In this document: piece by piece, positions 1 to 8,823 of the stretch
How the letters are laid out: every line of letters begins with the position of its first letter
Position numbering within the stretch: position 1 is the stretch's first letter
Source of the DNA: Methanomassiliicoccales archaeon
GTDB lineage: Archaea; Thermoplasmatota; Thermoplasmata; Methanomassiliicoccales; JAAEEP01
Direction: 5' to 3'
Length of the DNA stretch: 64,000 nucleotides
Assembly (NCBI GenBank): GCA_013415695.1
Contig: JAAEEP010000010.1
Location: 1 to 64,000 of the forward strand
Notes under the pieces: model-generated
The model's database searches: none
Told to the model about the DNA's origin: nothing
Seen by the model: only the letters and a program-made list of their open reading frames with translations
Program-made: the position numbers and the translations under genes

Positions 1-48
1 GAAGGCGAAATACCCCTTCCTGAAGAGCGGGGCGGCGGCGGAGGCTCG

Positions 49-2394
49 ATGACCAAGGTCATCGCGGCCATTGTCGTCATTATTATTGTTGTGGCGGCGA
101 TAGCCGGAGCCCTGATTCTGATGGGAGGTGAGGCGGAGAACCAAAAACCCACTGCTGTGGCAACAGCAAGTGCGGTCTTGGCCATGCCTGGCGATACAAT
201 AACTTACGATGGAACGGAAAGTGAAGATCCAGATGGTGACATTGTTGAATTTTCCTGGAACTTCGGTGATGGTGTAACGACTTCTGGAAACATGAGCGTT
301 GCGTCAATCGTCGAACACTCATACGATTATCCAGGGAAGTATATCATCATTCTGACCGTTACAGATGACAAGGACAAGTCAGATACAACCTGGAACTCAC
401 TCCTCTACGTTGAGATTCTGAACCCTGAGACAACCGGAGATGTCACCAATGATACAGTGCCATTCGCGATTGCGGCAGCTTCTGCCCAAGTAATTGAGAA
501 CAACACTGCTATCGACTTCGATGGAAATGCATCCAGGGCATACAGCGGAGATGATTTCTCTGTAGCCAACATTGAAGAGATGTTCTGGTCCTGGGGTAAT
601 GGTAACTCTTTCTCGGGTAACTATTCCGAGGCAGGTACTGCCTCTTACACTTACACCGGTGATGGGGTTGTCTACGCATCATACCTGAGGGTCACCAGCA
701 TTCACGATGCTGTCCAGAGGTACTATCACACCATCGTCATACTACCGGCCGATGTGACCGGTGGCGGCGCTGTCAAGAACCCTGACTTATTCGTAGAGGT
801 TACTATCGGGGAAGCGAAGACTCTCGATCCTTCAGTTGCCTACGACACCGCTAGTGGTGAGATACTGGAGAACGTCTACGAGCACCTGGTCTATTACGAC
901 CGGGAGAGCACCATAAACCTTGTGCCTCAGCTGGCTACCGCTGTCCCAACAGTGGGCAACGGCATCTCTGAGGACGGTCTCAACTACACGTTCACCTTGA
1001 GGCAAGGTGTGAAGTTCCACTACACCAATGCAACTGGTGTAGCCTACACAATGGACGGCTATGACGTGGAGTACTCCATCGAGAGAGTCCTTACAATGAA
1101 CGATCCCGAGGGTCCTGGGTGGATGCTCGCCCAGATCATGTACCCTGACTGGCCCGGTCCAAACAAAGTGCTTGACCCGAATCTCATAAATGCCTCAGTT
1201 GAAGTCAATGCCACTAATGCATTCGAAGTTACAATTCACCTGATCAGTCCATATCCCGGATTCCTGAAGGTTATGGCGTATACCGTCGGTTCCGTGGTTT
1301 GCACTGAGGCAGTTGAAGATCATGGTGGCGTTATTCCGATCACTCAGAACGAGTGGATGATCAGAAACGAGGCCGGTACTGGACCTTACATGCTCAAGAC
1401 ATGGGAGGCCAACCAATACATTCTGATGGAGAGGTTCAACGACTACTGGAGGGAGCCTGCTCCCGTTAAGTATGTCATCATAAAGAAGGTCCAGGACACT
1501 GGAACCAGGCTCATGATGCTGCTTGCCGGTGACGCGGACTTCGCCTACGTACCAAGGGTTCAAAGACCATCCGTGATCAATAACCCTGATCTCAGGATCG
1601 TCGAAGGGCTGCCAACATTCAACATGGACTTCCTCGGATTCAACTGGAATATGTCTATGGATCTGGATGTCGGAGATGTACCCGCGGACTTCTTTGCGGA
1701 TATGAATATCCGTAACGCGTTCATACATTCATTCGACTTCGAGAGCTTCCTGGCAAACGTCTGGTTGGATACGGCTATACAGCCCAATGGTCCAATACCT
1801 CTGGGAATGTTCGGCTACGACTCGAGTATTCCCAACTACACCACGGACTTCTCATTGGCCGCTGAGTTCCTGAACAAGACTACCTATGGGGAAGATGGTT
1901 TCACTATCAGACTGTATTACAATGCAGGCAACGATGAGAGAGAAGCCGCATGCTTCCTGCTGAGGGATGGTCTTGATATTGTGTCGAATCTGATTGCCGG
2001 AGAGATCAACGTTGAAGTACAGGCACTTGACTGGCCTACATACCTCGACGCGCTCTATGGGTTTGCTCTTCCAGTGTTCTTCCTTGGATGGGGACCTGAC
2101 TACGCGGATCCGGATGACTACGTCAATCCATTCCTGCACAGTAACGGTGCGTACCCATACTTCCTGAGCCTCAGCAATGCAACCCTCGATGCAATGATCG
2201 TGGAAGCTGCGATGGAGCTCAATGATACCCTCAGGGCCGAGATGTACTCTGAAATCTCTCAGGCGGTCTACGAGAACGCGTACTATGTCTGGACAGCTCA
2301 GCCAACGAACTTCCATGTCGAGCGTGCTTGGGTGGTTGGATACTACTTCAACCCAATGTTCTCTCAGTTTATCTTCTACGACATGAGCAAGTAG
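49..2394 (+). CDS. Peptide ABC transporter substrate-binding protein with PKD domains
   Basis: This is the extracellular receptor of an oligopeptide/dipeptide (SBP_bac_5) ABC importer. Residues 4-26 form a hydrophobic membrane anchor; there is no lipobox cysteine, so the protein is held by this helix. A PKD-like domain follows at about 33-122 (WNFGDG core), a second PKD-like stretch at about 130-235 (WSWGNG core), and the SBP_bac_5 domain from about 245 to the end. The ATG at 49 has a GGAGG four nt upstream. The frame is also open to base 1, encoding a Gly-rich stretch (about 16 codons), so the real start may lie outside the window. The transporter's permeases and ATPases follow after a T-rich terminator, so the receptor is probably transcribed separately and at a higher level. 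Confidence 0.9.
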   Translation: MTKVIAAIVVIIIVVAAIAGALILMGGEAENQKPTAVATASAVLAMPGDTITYDGTESEDPDGDIVEFSWNFGDGVTTSGNMSVASIVEHSYDYPGKYIIILTVTDDKDKSDTTWNSLLYVEILNPETTGDVTNDTVPFAIAAASAQVIENNTAIDFDGNASRAYSGDDFSVANIEEMFWSWGNGNSFSGNYSEAGTASYTYTGDGVVYASYLRVTSIHDAVQRYYHTIVILPADVTGGGAVKNPDLFVEVTIGEAKTLDPSVAYDTASGEILENVYEHLVYYDRESTINLVPQLATAVPTVGNGISEDGLNYTFTLRQGVKFHYTNATGVAYTMDGYDVEYSIERVLTMNDPEGPGWMLAQIMYPDWPGPNKVLDPNLINASVEVNATNAFEVTIHLISPYPGFLKVMAYTVGSVVCTEAVEDHGGVIPITQNEWMIRNEAGTGPYMLKTWEANQYILMERFNDYWREPAPVKYVIIKKVQDTGTRLMMLLAGDADFAYVPRVQRPSVINNPDLRIVEGLPTFNMDFLGFNWNMSMDLDVGDVPADFFADMNIRNAFIHSFDFESFLANVWLDTAIQPNGPIPLGMFGYDSSIPNYTTDFSLAAEFLNKTTYGEDGFTIRLYYNAGNDEREAACFLLRDGLDIVSNLIAGEINVEVQALDWPTYLDALYGFALPVFFLGWGPDYADPDDYVNPFLHSNGAYPYFLSLSNATLDAMIVEAAMELNDTLRAEMYSEISQAVYENAYYVWTAQPTNFHVERAWVVGYYFNPMFSQFIFYDMSK

Positions 2395-2398
2395 GTAA

Positions 2399-2428
2399 AA
2401 CCCCTTTTTCTTTTTCCTTATTTTTTTA
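2399..2428 (+). terminator. T-rich transcription terminator after the substrate-binding protein gene
   Basis: Just after the stop codon there are three successive T runs (2405-2409, 2411-2415, 2421-2427) with no hairpin. This is the usual form of an intrinsic archaeal terminator. It separates the receptor gene from the permease/ATPase genes downstream. Confidence 0.7.
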
Positions 2429-2553
2429 TATTAAATAGATAATATGATATTTTTCCCACGACTGATTTCGTAGTAAAAAACTGGACGATTTGCAGATTAT
2501 ATGGCCATCATATTTATAGTACCAAAACGTGTATAAACAATTTGAAAAAAGCC

Positions 2554-2560
2554 TTTTATA
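2554..2560 (+). promoter_or_regulatory. Likely TATA box for the peptide transporter permease operon
   Basis: TTTTATA at 2554-2560 lies about 26 nt before position 2583, which would be a transcription start a few bases ahead of the GGGAG ribosome site (2584-2588) and the TTG start at 2596. Other AT-rich boxes exist in 2430-2530, so this assignment is an inference from spacing. Confidence 0.45.
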
Positions 2561-2595
2561 GCATGATAGTGTTTTTCCGGTCTGGGAGTGACGGC

Positions 2596-3615
2596 TTGAA
2601 GATGCGGACATACATCATACGGAGGTTGTTACTACTCATCCCAGTTCTTCTGGGCGTCTCTATCCTCGTTTTCACTCTTACTCGTGTAACCGGTAATCCT
2701 GCCGCAGCATACATCACGGAAAAGATGAGCCCCGATGCGGTAGAGGCCATCAAAGAGAGTATGCATCTCAATGACCCTGTCTTCGTACAGTATTGGTATT
2801 GGCTCGTTAATATGGTCCAAGGGAATTGGGGGATTAGTAAAGTCAATGCAAATCAACCAGTTACTAAAAGTATAGCAGAATTCTTTCCTGCAACTTTCGA
2901 GCTAACAATGGTTAGTATGGTCATAGCTGTCATGGTGGGAATTAGTTTGGGCACGGTTTCTGCTGTTAGAAGAGACAAACCCATCGACCATGCGACCCGT
3001 ATCATGGCGTTATCGGGGGTATCACTACCCGTTTTCGTTTTGGCAATCATTCTTCAATTCATATTCTACTTCCATCTGGGATGGTTTCCCTCAGGTGGAC
3101 GAATCAGCAACCAATACATCTTAGAAGGATTCACCGAGTACACCAACTTCTATCTGATAGATAGCCTCCTAAACGGTAAATTGGATCTTTTCGCGGACGT
3201 GGCTTGGCATCTTGCCCTCCCTGCCATCACGCTTGCCTTCGGCACCATCGCAATAATCACCCGTATGATGAGATCTAGCATGCTAGAGGTGTTGGGACAG
3301 GACTATATTAAGACCGCGAGATCGAAAGGACTTCCTGATAAAACAGTCATCAAGAAACACGCAAGGAGGAACGCATTAATCCCGACGACCACTATAATCG
3401 GACTTGCATTTGGAGGCCTATTAGCAGGGGCTGTTCTCACCGAATCTATATTTTACTGGCCAGGACTTGGGAGATGGTCTGTCGATGCGCTCCTACAGAA
3501 CGACTGGAATTCCATATTAGGATTCACCATACTGATAGCTATAGTCTATGTATTGGCGAATCTGATTGTCGATTTACTATATGCATACCTTGACCCGAGG
3601 GTAAGACTGGAGTGA
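2596..3615 (+). CDS. Peptide ABC transporter permease (DppB/OppB family)
   Basis: Membrane-spanning subunit of the peptide importer. The N-terminus has the family's typical basic start followed by a first helix, then a periplasmic-side loop and five further helices. The EAA-like coupling motif is visible near the C-terminal third (ARSKGLPDKTVIKKHARRNA). I chose TTG at 2596 because GGGAG lies 7 nt upstream; ATG 2602 is only two codons later, and a longer reading from 2542 has no ribosome site. About 340 aa matches the family. The stop at 3613-3615 overlaps the ribosome site of the next permease, so the two are translationally linked. Confidence 0.92.
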   Translation: MKMRTYIIRRLLLLIPVLLGVSILVFTLTRVTGNPAAAYITEKMSPDAVEAIKESMHLNDPVFVQYWYWLVNMVQGNWGISKVNANQPVTKSIAEFFPATFELTMVSMVIAVMVGISLGTVSAVRRDKPIDHATRIMALSGVSLPVFVLAIILQFIFYFHLGWFPSGGRISNQYILEGFTEYTNFYLIDSLLNGKLDLFADVAWHLALPAITLAFGTIAIITRMMRSSMLEVLGQDYIKTARSKGLPDKTVIKKHARRNALIPTTTIIGLAFGGLLAGAVLTESIFYWPGLGRWSVDALLQNDWNSILGFTILIAIVYVLANLIVDLLYAYLDPRVRLE

Positions 3616-3620
3616 TATCG

Positions 3621-4673
3621 TTGAAGGATCAACACGACGAAGAGAGAACAGAGGCGGAGGCTCAATCCGATGATGTCACCAGGGGTTCGAGGGAGAAAGG
3701 TGTAATTTCGAAACAATGGGATCTGTTAAAGAAGAATATGGCTCCTCGATTTAGAGAGTGGAGATTCTCTTTATTCCTCATGAAAAAGAGCCCTCTGGCA
3801 ATTGTCGGGCTTGTCATTGTCATCGCTTTCTTTGTCATTGCTATTTTGGCCCCAGTGCTTGCGCCCCCGTATCATGCCGATGACCCTACATACATTCCAA
3901 GGGATTGGCAAACCCCAAAACCACCCGGAGCCGAGACCGTCATAATGGTGGGAACCACGCCAACGAACTGGACTATGATCTTCGGGTCGGGAAAGCTTGG
4001 CATCGATATCTACTACGGCGTAATATGGGGCACTCAGACATCAATTTACATTTCGTTATTGGTTGTAACCATAGCAGCCATCATTGGCATAGTTTTGGGA
4101 GCGATAGCCGGCTATTTCGGTGGGGTAGTCGACGAACTACTTATGAGGGTCACGGATGTGTTCCTTTCCATCCCTGGCTTGATCTTGGCCATGGCAGTTG
4201 CGGCCGTTCTAAGTAGATCATTGGAGAACATCATGCTCGCCTTGATCGTGGTGTGGTGGCCACCGTATGCAAGATTGGTCAGAGGTCAGGTCCTTTCGAT
4301 CAGGGAAAACACATATGTGGAAGCAGCTAAGGCAGTCGGATCTAAAAGGAGCAGGATTCTCTTTAACCATATAGTACCCAATTCACTCGCCCCAATGCTG
4401 GTGGCGGCTACCATGGATTTGGGTGTCGTGGTGCTTGTAGCCGCAGGACTCAGTTTCATCGGATTCGGCGTACCAGCAGGAACGGCCGAATGGGGAAAGC
4501 TCATATCTGACGGTCAGCAGTATTTCCTGACCACCCATTACTATCAGGGGGTGGCGTATAATCCATGGTGGATGTGGGTCTTCCCAGGAATATTCATATT
4601 CTTATTCGTAATGGGATTCAATCTGTTTGGTGACGGTCTAAGGGATATACTCGATCCCAGGCTGAGGAGGTGA
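3621..4673 (+). CDS. Peptide ABC transporter permease (DppC/OppC family)
   Basis: Second membrane subunit of the peptide importer. A hydrophilic cytoplasmic N-terminus of about 50 residues is followed by the OppC_N hydrophobic segment, then the BPD_transp domain with five helices. The coupling motif EAAKAVGSKRSRILFNHIVP is clear. The start is TTG at 3621 with GGAG at 3609-3612, overlapping the stop codon of the previous gene; GTG 3612 is possible but lacks a ribosome site. The gene is followed by the first ATPase gene after a single base, as expected for one operon. Confidence 0.92.
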   Translation: MKDQHDEERTEAEAQSDDVTRGSREKGVISKQWDLLKKNMAPRFREWRFSLFLMKKSPLAIVGLVIVIAFFVIAILAPVLAPPYHADDPTYIPRDWQTPKPPGAETVIMVGTTPTNWTMIFGSGKLGIDIYYGVIWGTQTSIYISLLVVTIAAIIGIVLGAIAGYFGGVVDELLMRVTDVFLSIPGLILAMAVAAVLSRSLENIMLALIVVWWPPYARLVRGQVLSIRENTYVEAAKAVGSKRSRILFNHIVPNSLAPMLVAATMDLGVVVLVAAGLSFIGFGVPAGTAEWGKLISDGQQYFLTTHYYQGVAYNPWWMWVFPGIFIFLFVMGFNLFGDGLRDILDPRLRR

Positions 4674-4674
4674 G

Positions 4675-6186
4675 ATGACGGTGGATGAAGATGTCTTGAT
4701 TGAAATCAGGGACCTTTACACCAATTTCTACACCTACCAAGGCGTGGTAAAGGCGCTGGATGGCATTAATCTACAGATCAGGAAAGGAGAGACATTCGGC
4801 CTTGTTGGTGAGACTGGATGCGGGAAAAGTGTAACGGCCAACTGTATCCTTAGACTAATTCCTTCACCGCCTGGCAAGATAGAGAAGGGGTCCATATATT
4901 TCGCCATGCCTAATGAAAAGCGCATGGAGATGCTCTCGCTCGAAAGTAGGCTGTCCGAGATAAGAAAAGGGCTCTCTGAAGCGGATGTCGGAACGATCCA
5001 GAACTACTTCTACGGTAACGGAAAGAAGATTTCAAAGGATAAGAAACGCCAGATATACGGTGCCATGGATTCCAACTCGCGGGATTACATAGATGTTTTC
5101 AATGAGCTTCAGAAACTAAGGACTCCTTATGATCTCCTCAAGGCGAGTGAGAAACATATCAGGAAGATTCGAGGAAAGTACATCTCAATGATCTTCCAGG
5201 AACCCATGTCATCACTGAATCCCACCTTCACGGCGGGAGACCAGATCGCGGAGAACATCCTCCTCCATGAAAGGAAGGATGTGGCCACCTCTGCCGTTGA
5301 TCTGATCGATCGCAGAATCAAAGAGCTGAGAACCTCCCAGGCCAAGAAGGTCAAGACTGGATCAGGAGATCTGCAATGTTCTCACTGCAAGAACATCGTG
5401 AATGCTGAGGACGAATCCTGTTCCAACTGCGGATCACTTTTTTACTCAGAATCGTTCAAAGCCTTCAAGATCCTCATACTGCGCTCATATCGCAAGGATT
5501 GCGTCAATCTGGGCAAGAATCCAAATAACACCTGGTTAAGAATCAAATCGAAGATTCCTATTGCGAACAGGTTCGAGAAGATTATCAAGCAGGAGGCACG
5601 AGATCGCGCAAAGACCATGCTAGAGCTGGTCAGGATCCCGGACCCTTCCAATGTTCTAACATCATATCCACACGAGTTGAGTGGTGGGATGCAACAAAGG
5701 GTCACGATCGCTATGGCCTTGGCGTGCAAGCCACGAATGCTCATAGCTGATGAACCCACCACAGCCCTGGACGTTACCATCCAGGCTCAGATCCTCAAAC
5801 TCATGAACGAACTCCAGGAGGACATGGGGACCTCCATTCTCCTAATAACTCACAACCTCGGCGTTGTGGCAGAGACATGTCAACGTGTGGGAGTGATGTA
5901 CGCAGGCAACATGGCAGAGATCGGATCCGTGATAGAGATATTCAAAGAACCTTTGCATCCCTACACCCAGGGACTCATGAACTCAATCCCAAAATTGACT
6001 GAGGAATTGAGCAGACTGGAGATCATCGAGGGCAATGTGCCAAACCTTGTTCGCCCGCCCCTAGGCTGCAGGTTCAACCCCCGCTGCCCCTTCGCCATGG
6101 GAGTGTGCAGGAAAGTGAAACCGCCACTGATCGAGGTCAAACCCAATCACTTCGTATCCTGTCATCTTTATTCGGAGGGAAGTTGA
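4675..6186 (+). CDS. Peptide ABC transporter ATPase (DppD/OppD family) with an internal zinc-ribbon insert
   Basis: Cytoplasmic ATPase powering the importer. Walker A GETGCGKS is at residues 45-52, the Q-loop glutamine at 175, signature LSGGMQQR at 335-342, Walker B MLIADEP at 355-361 and H-loop His at 393. The C-terminal oligo_HPY region has cysteines 465, 471, 478 and 496, a pattern tied to an Fe-S cluster in some DppD proteins. At 503 aa it is far longer than the usual 320-350: about 90 residues are inserted between Walker A and the Q-loop, and about 110 between the Q-loop and signature. The second insert carries a CxxC-x10-CxxC zinc ribbon (C235, C238, C249, C252). All catalytic motifs are intact, so the protein should be active; the inserts are probably lineage-specific. 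Confidence 0.93.
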   Translation: MTVDEDVLIEIRDLYTNFYTYQGVVKALDGINLQIRKGETFGLVGETGCGKSVTANCILRLIPSPPGKIEKGSIYFAMPNEKRMEMLSLESRLSEIRKGLSEADVGTIQNYFYGNGKKISKDKKRQIYGAMDSNSRDYIDVFNELQKLRTPYDLLKASEKHIRKIRGKYISMIFQEPMSSLNPTFTAGDQIAENILLHERKDVATSAVDLIDRRIKELRTSQAKKVKTGSGDLQCSHCKNIVNAEDESCSNCGSLFYSESFKAFKILILRSYRKDCVNLGKNPNNTWLRIKSKIPIANRFEKIIKQEARDRAKTMLELVRIPDPSNVLTSYPHELSGGMQQRVTIAMALACKPRMLIADEPTTALDVTIQAQILKLMNELQEDMGTSILLITHNLGVVAETCQRVGVMYAGNMAEIGSVIEIFKEPLHPYTQGLMNSIPKLTEELSRLEIIEGNVPNLVRPPLGCRFNPRCPFAMGVCRKVKPPLIEVKPNHFVSCHLYSEGS

Positions 6187-7262
6187 TGGAAGACATTCTC
6201 ATCGAAGCGAGGGACATGAAGAAATACTTCCCGATCAGGGGAGGATTGTTCAAGAAATCAATTGGCAGTGTCAAAGCTGTGGATGGTGTGACCTTCCCGA
6301 TACGTAAGGGTGAGACACTTGGCCTCGTCGGTGAGAGCGGTTGCGGCAAGACAACCGCAGGTAGGACAATGCTGCAACTTACTCCACCTACTGCTGGTCA
6401 CATTTACTGGAAGATGCCAGAAGAGGATCGAAAAAGGCTTATTGAATTGGAAAAGGAATTGAATGGTCGGGAGATCGATAGCAAGACTGGCGAGTGGGAC
6501 GAGATCCTGGAAATCCAAGAGAAGTACGCACTTGACAAGAAGGATTCCGAGACTCTCAGAATGCTACGCAAGGAGATGCAGATCGTGTTCCAGGACCCTT
6601 TCTCATCACTTAATCCGAGAATGCTGATTAAAGATGTCATCGGGGAACCCCTGCTTGTCCACGGCATCTCAAAGGGAGAGGAGCTTCGAAATAGGGTGAC
6701 ATCGATGCTGGAGAGAGTTGGACTTAATCCCGAGCACCTGTATCGTTATCCGCACGAATTCTCAGGAGGCCAGAGACAGAGGATCGGAGTGGCTAGGGCA
6801 CTCGCGCTCAACCCGGAGTTCATTGTTTTGGACGAGCCCACATCAGCCTTGGACGTTTCTGTTCAGGCTCAGATATTGAACCTCCTAAACGATCTTCAGA
6901 ATGAGTTCGATCTCACATACCTCTTCATCTCACATGACCTGAGCACTATCAGGTACATGTGTGACCGCATTAACGTCATGTACCTGGGAAAGGTGGTGGA
7001 ATCGGCACCGAAAGATGGCATCTTCGACAATCCCAAACATCCTTACACCAAGGCGTTACTTTCTGTCCTCCCCGTTCCAGATCCGACCTACTCAAAGGAA
7101 CGCATTGTGCTGAGCGGGGATGTACCAAGCCCTGCCAACCCACCTTCTGGTTGCAGGTTCCACACCAGATGCAAGTTCCGTGAAGCGGTTTGCGAGAGAG
7201 AGGAACCCTTACTACGGGAGATCGCCAAGGACCACTACGTGGCATGCCACATGGTCAAGTGA
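6186..7262 (+). CDS. Peptide ABC transporter ATPase (DppF/OppF family)
   Basis: Second ATPase of the peptide importer, 358 aa. Walker A GESGCGKT is at 49-56, Q-loop Gln at 136, signature FSGGQRQR at 192-199, Walker B FIVLDEP at 212-218 and H-loop His at 250. The C-terminal oligo_HPY cysteines are at 323, 329, 336 and 354. An extra charged helical stretch of about 50 residues (77-128) sits between Walker A and the Q-loop, a smaller version of the insert in the partner ATPase. The ATG at 6186 shares its A with the preceding TGA stop, which indicates coupled translation; a longer reading from 6105 overlaps the upstream gene and is rejected. Confidence 0.93.
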   Translation: MEDILIEARDMKKYFPIRGGLFKKSIGSVKAVDGVTFPIRKGETLGLVGESGCGKTTAGRTMLQLTPPTAGHIYWKMPEEDRKRLIELEKELNGREIDSKTGEWDEILEIQEKYALDKKDSETLRMLRKEMQIVFQDPFSSLNPRMLIKDVIGEPLLVHGISKGEELRNRVTSMLERVGLNPEHLYRYPHEFSGGQRQRIGVARALALNPEFIVLDEPTSALDVSVQAQILNLLNDLQNEFDLTYLFISHDLSTIRYMCDRINVMYLGKVVESAPKDGIFDNPKHPYTKALLSVLPVPDPTYSKERIVLSGDVPSPANPPSGCRFHTRCKFREAVCEREEPLLREIAKDHYVACHMVK

Positions 7263-7269
7263 GCTGGGC

Positions 7270-7584
7270 ATGGCCAGGAAGAGACAGATAAAGGTTGAGA
7301 GAGTCTCCGCAACGGAACCTTCTGATGAGGATATCCCCAAGAAATTCAGGGATGAGGGTTGGAACAAGTGGTTCAAGGAGTCCTACGCCAAGTGGTGGTA
7401 TGGTCTCCTCTGCATGATCGTAGATCTTTTCCTGGCCCTTGAGGTATCACGATATCTTTCTGGATCATGGATCTACTTTGTTCCTTTGATCGTGGTGCTG
7501 ATATTGGTCATGTTGGAGATATACCTCTTCCACCGCCTCTGGGGTGGCCTCGATTTTCTTTTTGGAGATAGAAGATTAATATAG
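7270..7584 (+). CDS. Small two-helix membrane protein of unknown function
   Basis: A 104-residue protein starting 7 nt after the second peptide-transporter ATPase. The first 45 residues are charged and rich in Lys/Arg and Trp, followed by two hydrophobic helices at about 46-67 and 72-92. I do not recognise a family. Its position suggests that it is cotranscribed with the importer and could be an accessory subunit, but nothing in the sequence shows this. GAGCTGGGC precedes the ATG at 7270; a longer frame from 7120 lies inside the ATPase gene and was not used. Confidence 0.72.
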   Translation: MARKRQIKVERVSATEPSDEDIPKKFRDEGWNKWFKESYAKWWYGLLCMIVDLFLALEVSRYLSGSWIYFVPLIVVLILVMLEIYLFHRLWGGLDFLFGDRRLI

Positions 7585-7608
7585 CTGGGCATCTCTTAGC
7601 TCTTTTTG

Positions 7609-8313
7609 ATGGCAGCTAGTGTCACACTGGTCATATTAATTACTGCCGTCATAATTGTACTCATCATGCTGGCGGCAGTCATGGGTGTTTTCCAACTATC
7701 CCTGGTGGACTACACCGAAAGGGATGACTGGGACGAGATTATCTTCTATGCAATACTTGCCGTCCTCGCAATGGTGGCGCTCTCCTTCCTTAACCTGGGC
7801 ATCACGGAGGAGCCCATATCCATCAGCTTGAATGTGACAGGGGTGTTCATACCAACTGGGATTGTAATTTTCCTTATGATCACCCGTCGGTTAGATCTCG
7901 CAGCCGCCTTGATATCTATAGGGCTAGTGGCCATTGTTGGTTTTCCATTGACACAGATCGTGGATGGTGGAGCTTACATATTCTTCCCGTTCTGGCTGAT
8001 ACCCGCGGGTGTTGCGGCCGCGTGTGGTTTCTTCTTTACCAGAAACATGGACCCAGAGACCGTTTTAATCAGGGGTGGGGCGATAGCCTTCGCCTCTGGC
8101 TGCCTTGGCATGCTCGTAGGTGGGGATCTCCTCCATTTACCAGAAATGCTTGATTCGGGAGGCACTATGTTGATAATGGGAGCAGGAGGCATACTGGACT
8201 TCATCTTCCTCACAGGAGTGGTAGCACTTTCGATCTTATGGTGCGTGCAAGCGGGCGTCCCTGCATTGAGACGTTTCTTGGATTCGAAGAGCGAGAGCGA
8301 TATCGCTTCGTAG
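7609..8313 (+). CDS. DUF1614-like polytopic membrane protein
   Basis: A 234-residue protein with about seven hydrophobic segments. The C-terminal half resembles DUF1614: a conserved LGxLxGxDLLHL-type stretch (LGMLVGGDLLHL) is followed by a GGILDFIFLTG segment, the counterpart of the GGAGTFDGIFLTG signature. The function of this family is unknown. ATG at 7609 directly follows a TTG, and there is no good ribosome site. The gene lies 24 nt after the preceding small membrane protein and may be read through from the transporter operon. Confidence 0.78.
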   Translation: MAASVTLVILITAVIIVLIMLAAVMGVFQLSLVDYTERDDWDEIIFYAILAVLAMVALSFLNLGITEEPISISLNVTGVFIPTGIVIFLMITRRLDLAAALISIGLVAIVGFPLTQIVDGGAYIFFPFWLIPAGVAAACGFFFTRNMDPETVLIRGGAIAFASGCLGMLVGGDLLHLPEMLDSGGTMLIMGAGGILDFIFLTGVVALSILWCVQAGVPALRRFLDSKSESDIAS

Positions 8314-8373
8314 ACTGGTATTCTTGCAACATTTTAATCTACTGGAAATGTCATTTCGGTGGCGGGAGAGAGG

Positions 8374-8751
8374 GTGACGGTTGTAAGCATGGAGGACGTA
8401 GTTCTAGCGTTGAAGAACACGCTAGGAAAGAAGGGTATGGCAGATGAAGATATCGAGAAGCTCGCTGAGTACCTGCTTTCGTTCTTCGGTTACACAGATG
8501 AAGTGATCGATAACCGACTCACCTCCGAGGATCGAGATGTTTTCTACATGCTGGAAGAGGAGGGTTTCCTCACAACCACTCAAGAAGAGGTTCACCTCAA
8601 GAAAGGAAAGCTCTGGAGAATCCATTATTGGATACTGAAGAGAGAACAGATCCTCCGAATGGCCAGGATAGAGGAAAAGCCAGAGGAGAAGAAGGACGAT
8701 TTCTCTGCCGTCTATGATGATATATCGGAGGAGGCCTGGGACAGGAGCTGA
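8374..8751 (+). CDS. DUF6015-like small archaeal protein
   Basis: A soluble protein of about 125 residues. A helical N-terminal half with EDVVLALKNTLGKKG and a central EDRDVFYMLEEEGFLTT segment precede a WRIHYWIL stretch, an order I associate with the archaeal DUF6015 family; its function is unknown. GTG 8374 has GGGAG five nt upstream; ATG 8389 with GGTGA upstream and GTG 8359 are alternatives. TTTTAAT at 8333-8339 is a plausible TATA box, about 25 nt before 8360. The acidic/basic C-terminal tail after residue 105 looks disordered. Confidence 0.75.
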   Translation: MTVVSMEDVVLALKNTLGKKGMADEDIEKLAEYLLSFFGYTDEVIDNRLTSEDRDVFYMLEEEGFLTTTQEEVHLKKGKLWRIHYWILKREQILRMARIEEKPEEKKDDFSAVYDDISEEAWDRS

Positions 8752-8823
8752 CTTATTACCAGTCAGATCACCTGGCAACCCTTTTAATAGTGCCTTCCCG
8801 TTAAGCGAGACTCGAGGAATTCG

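Noticed and set aside
4675-6186. Possible gene fusion or misassembly in the long ABC ATPase
   Set aside because: The reading frame is continuous and all ATPase motifs are in order with normal spacing outside the inserts, so an insertion is the simpler reading.
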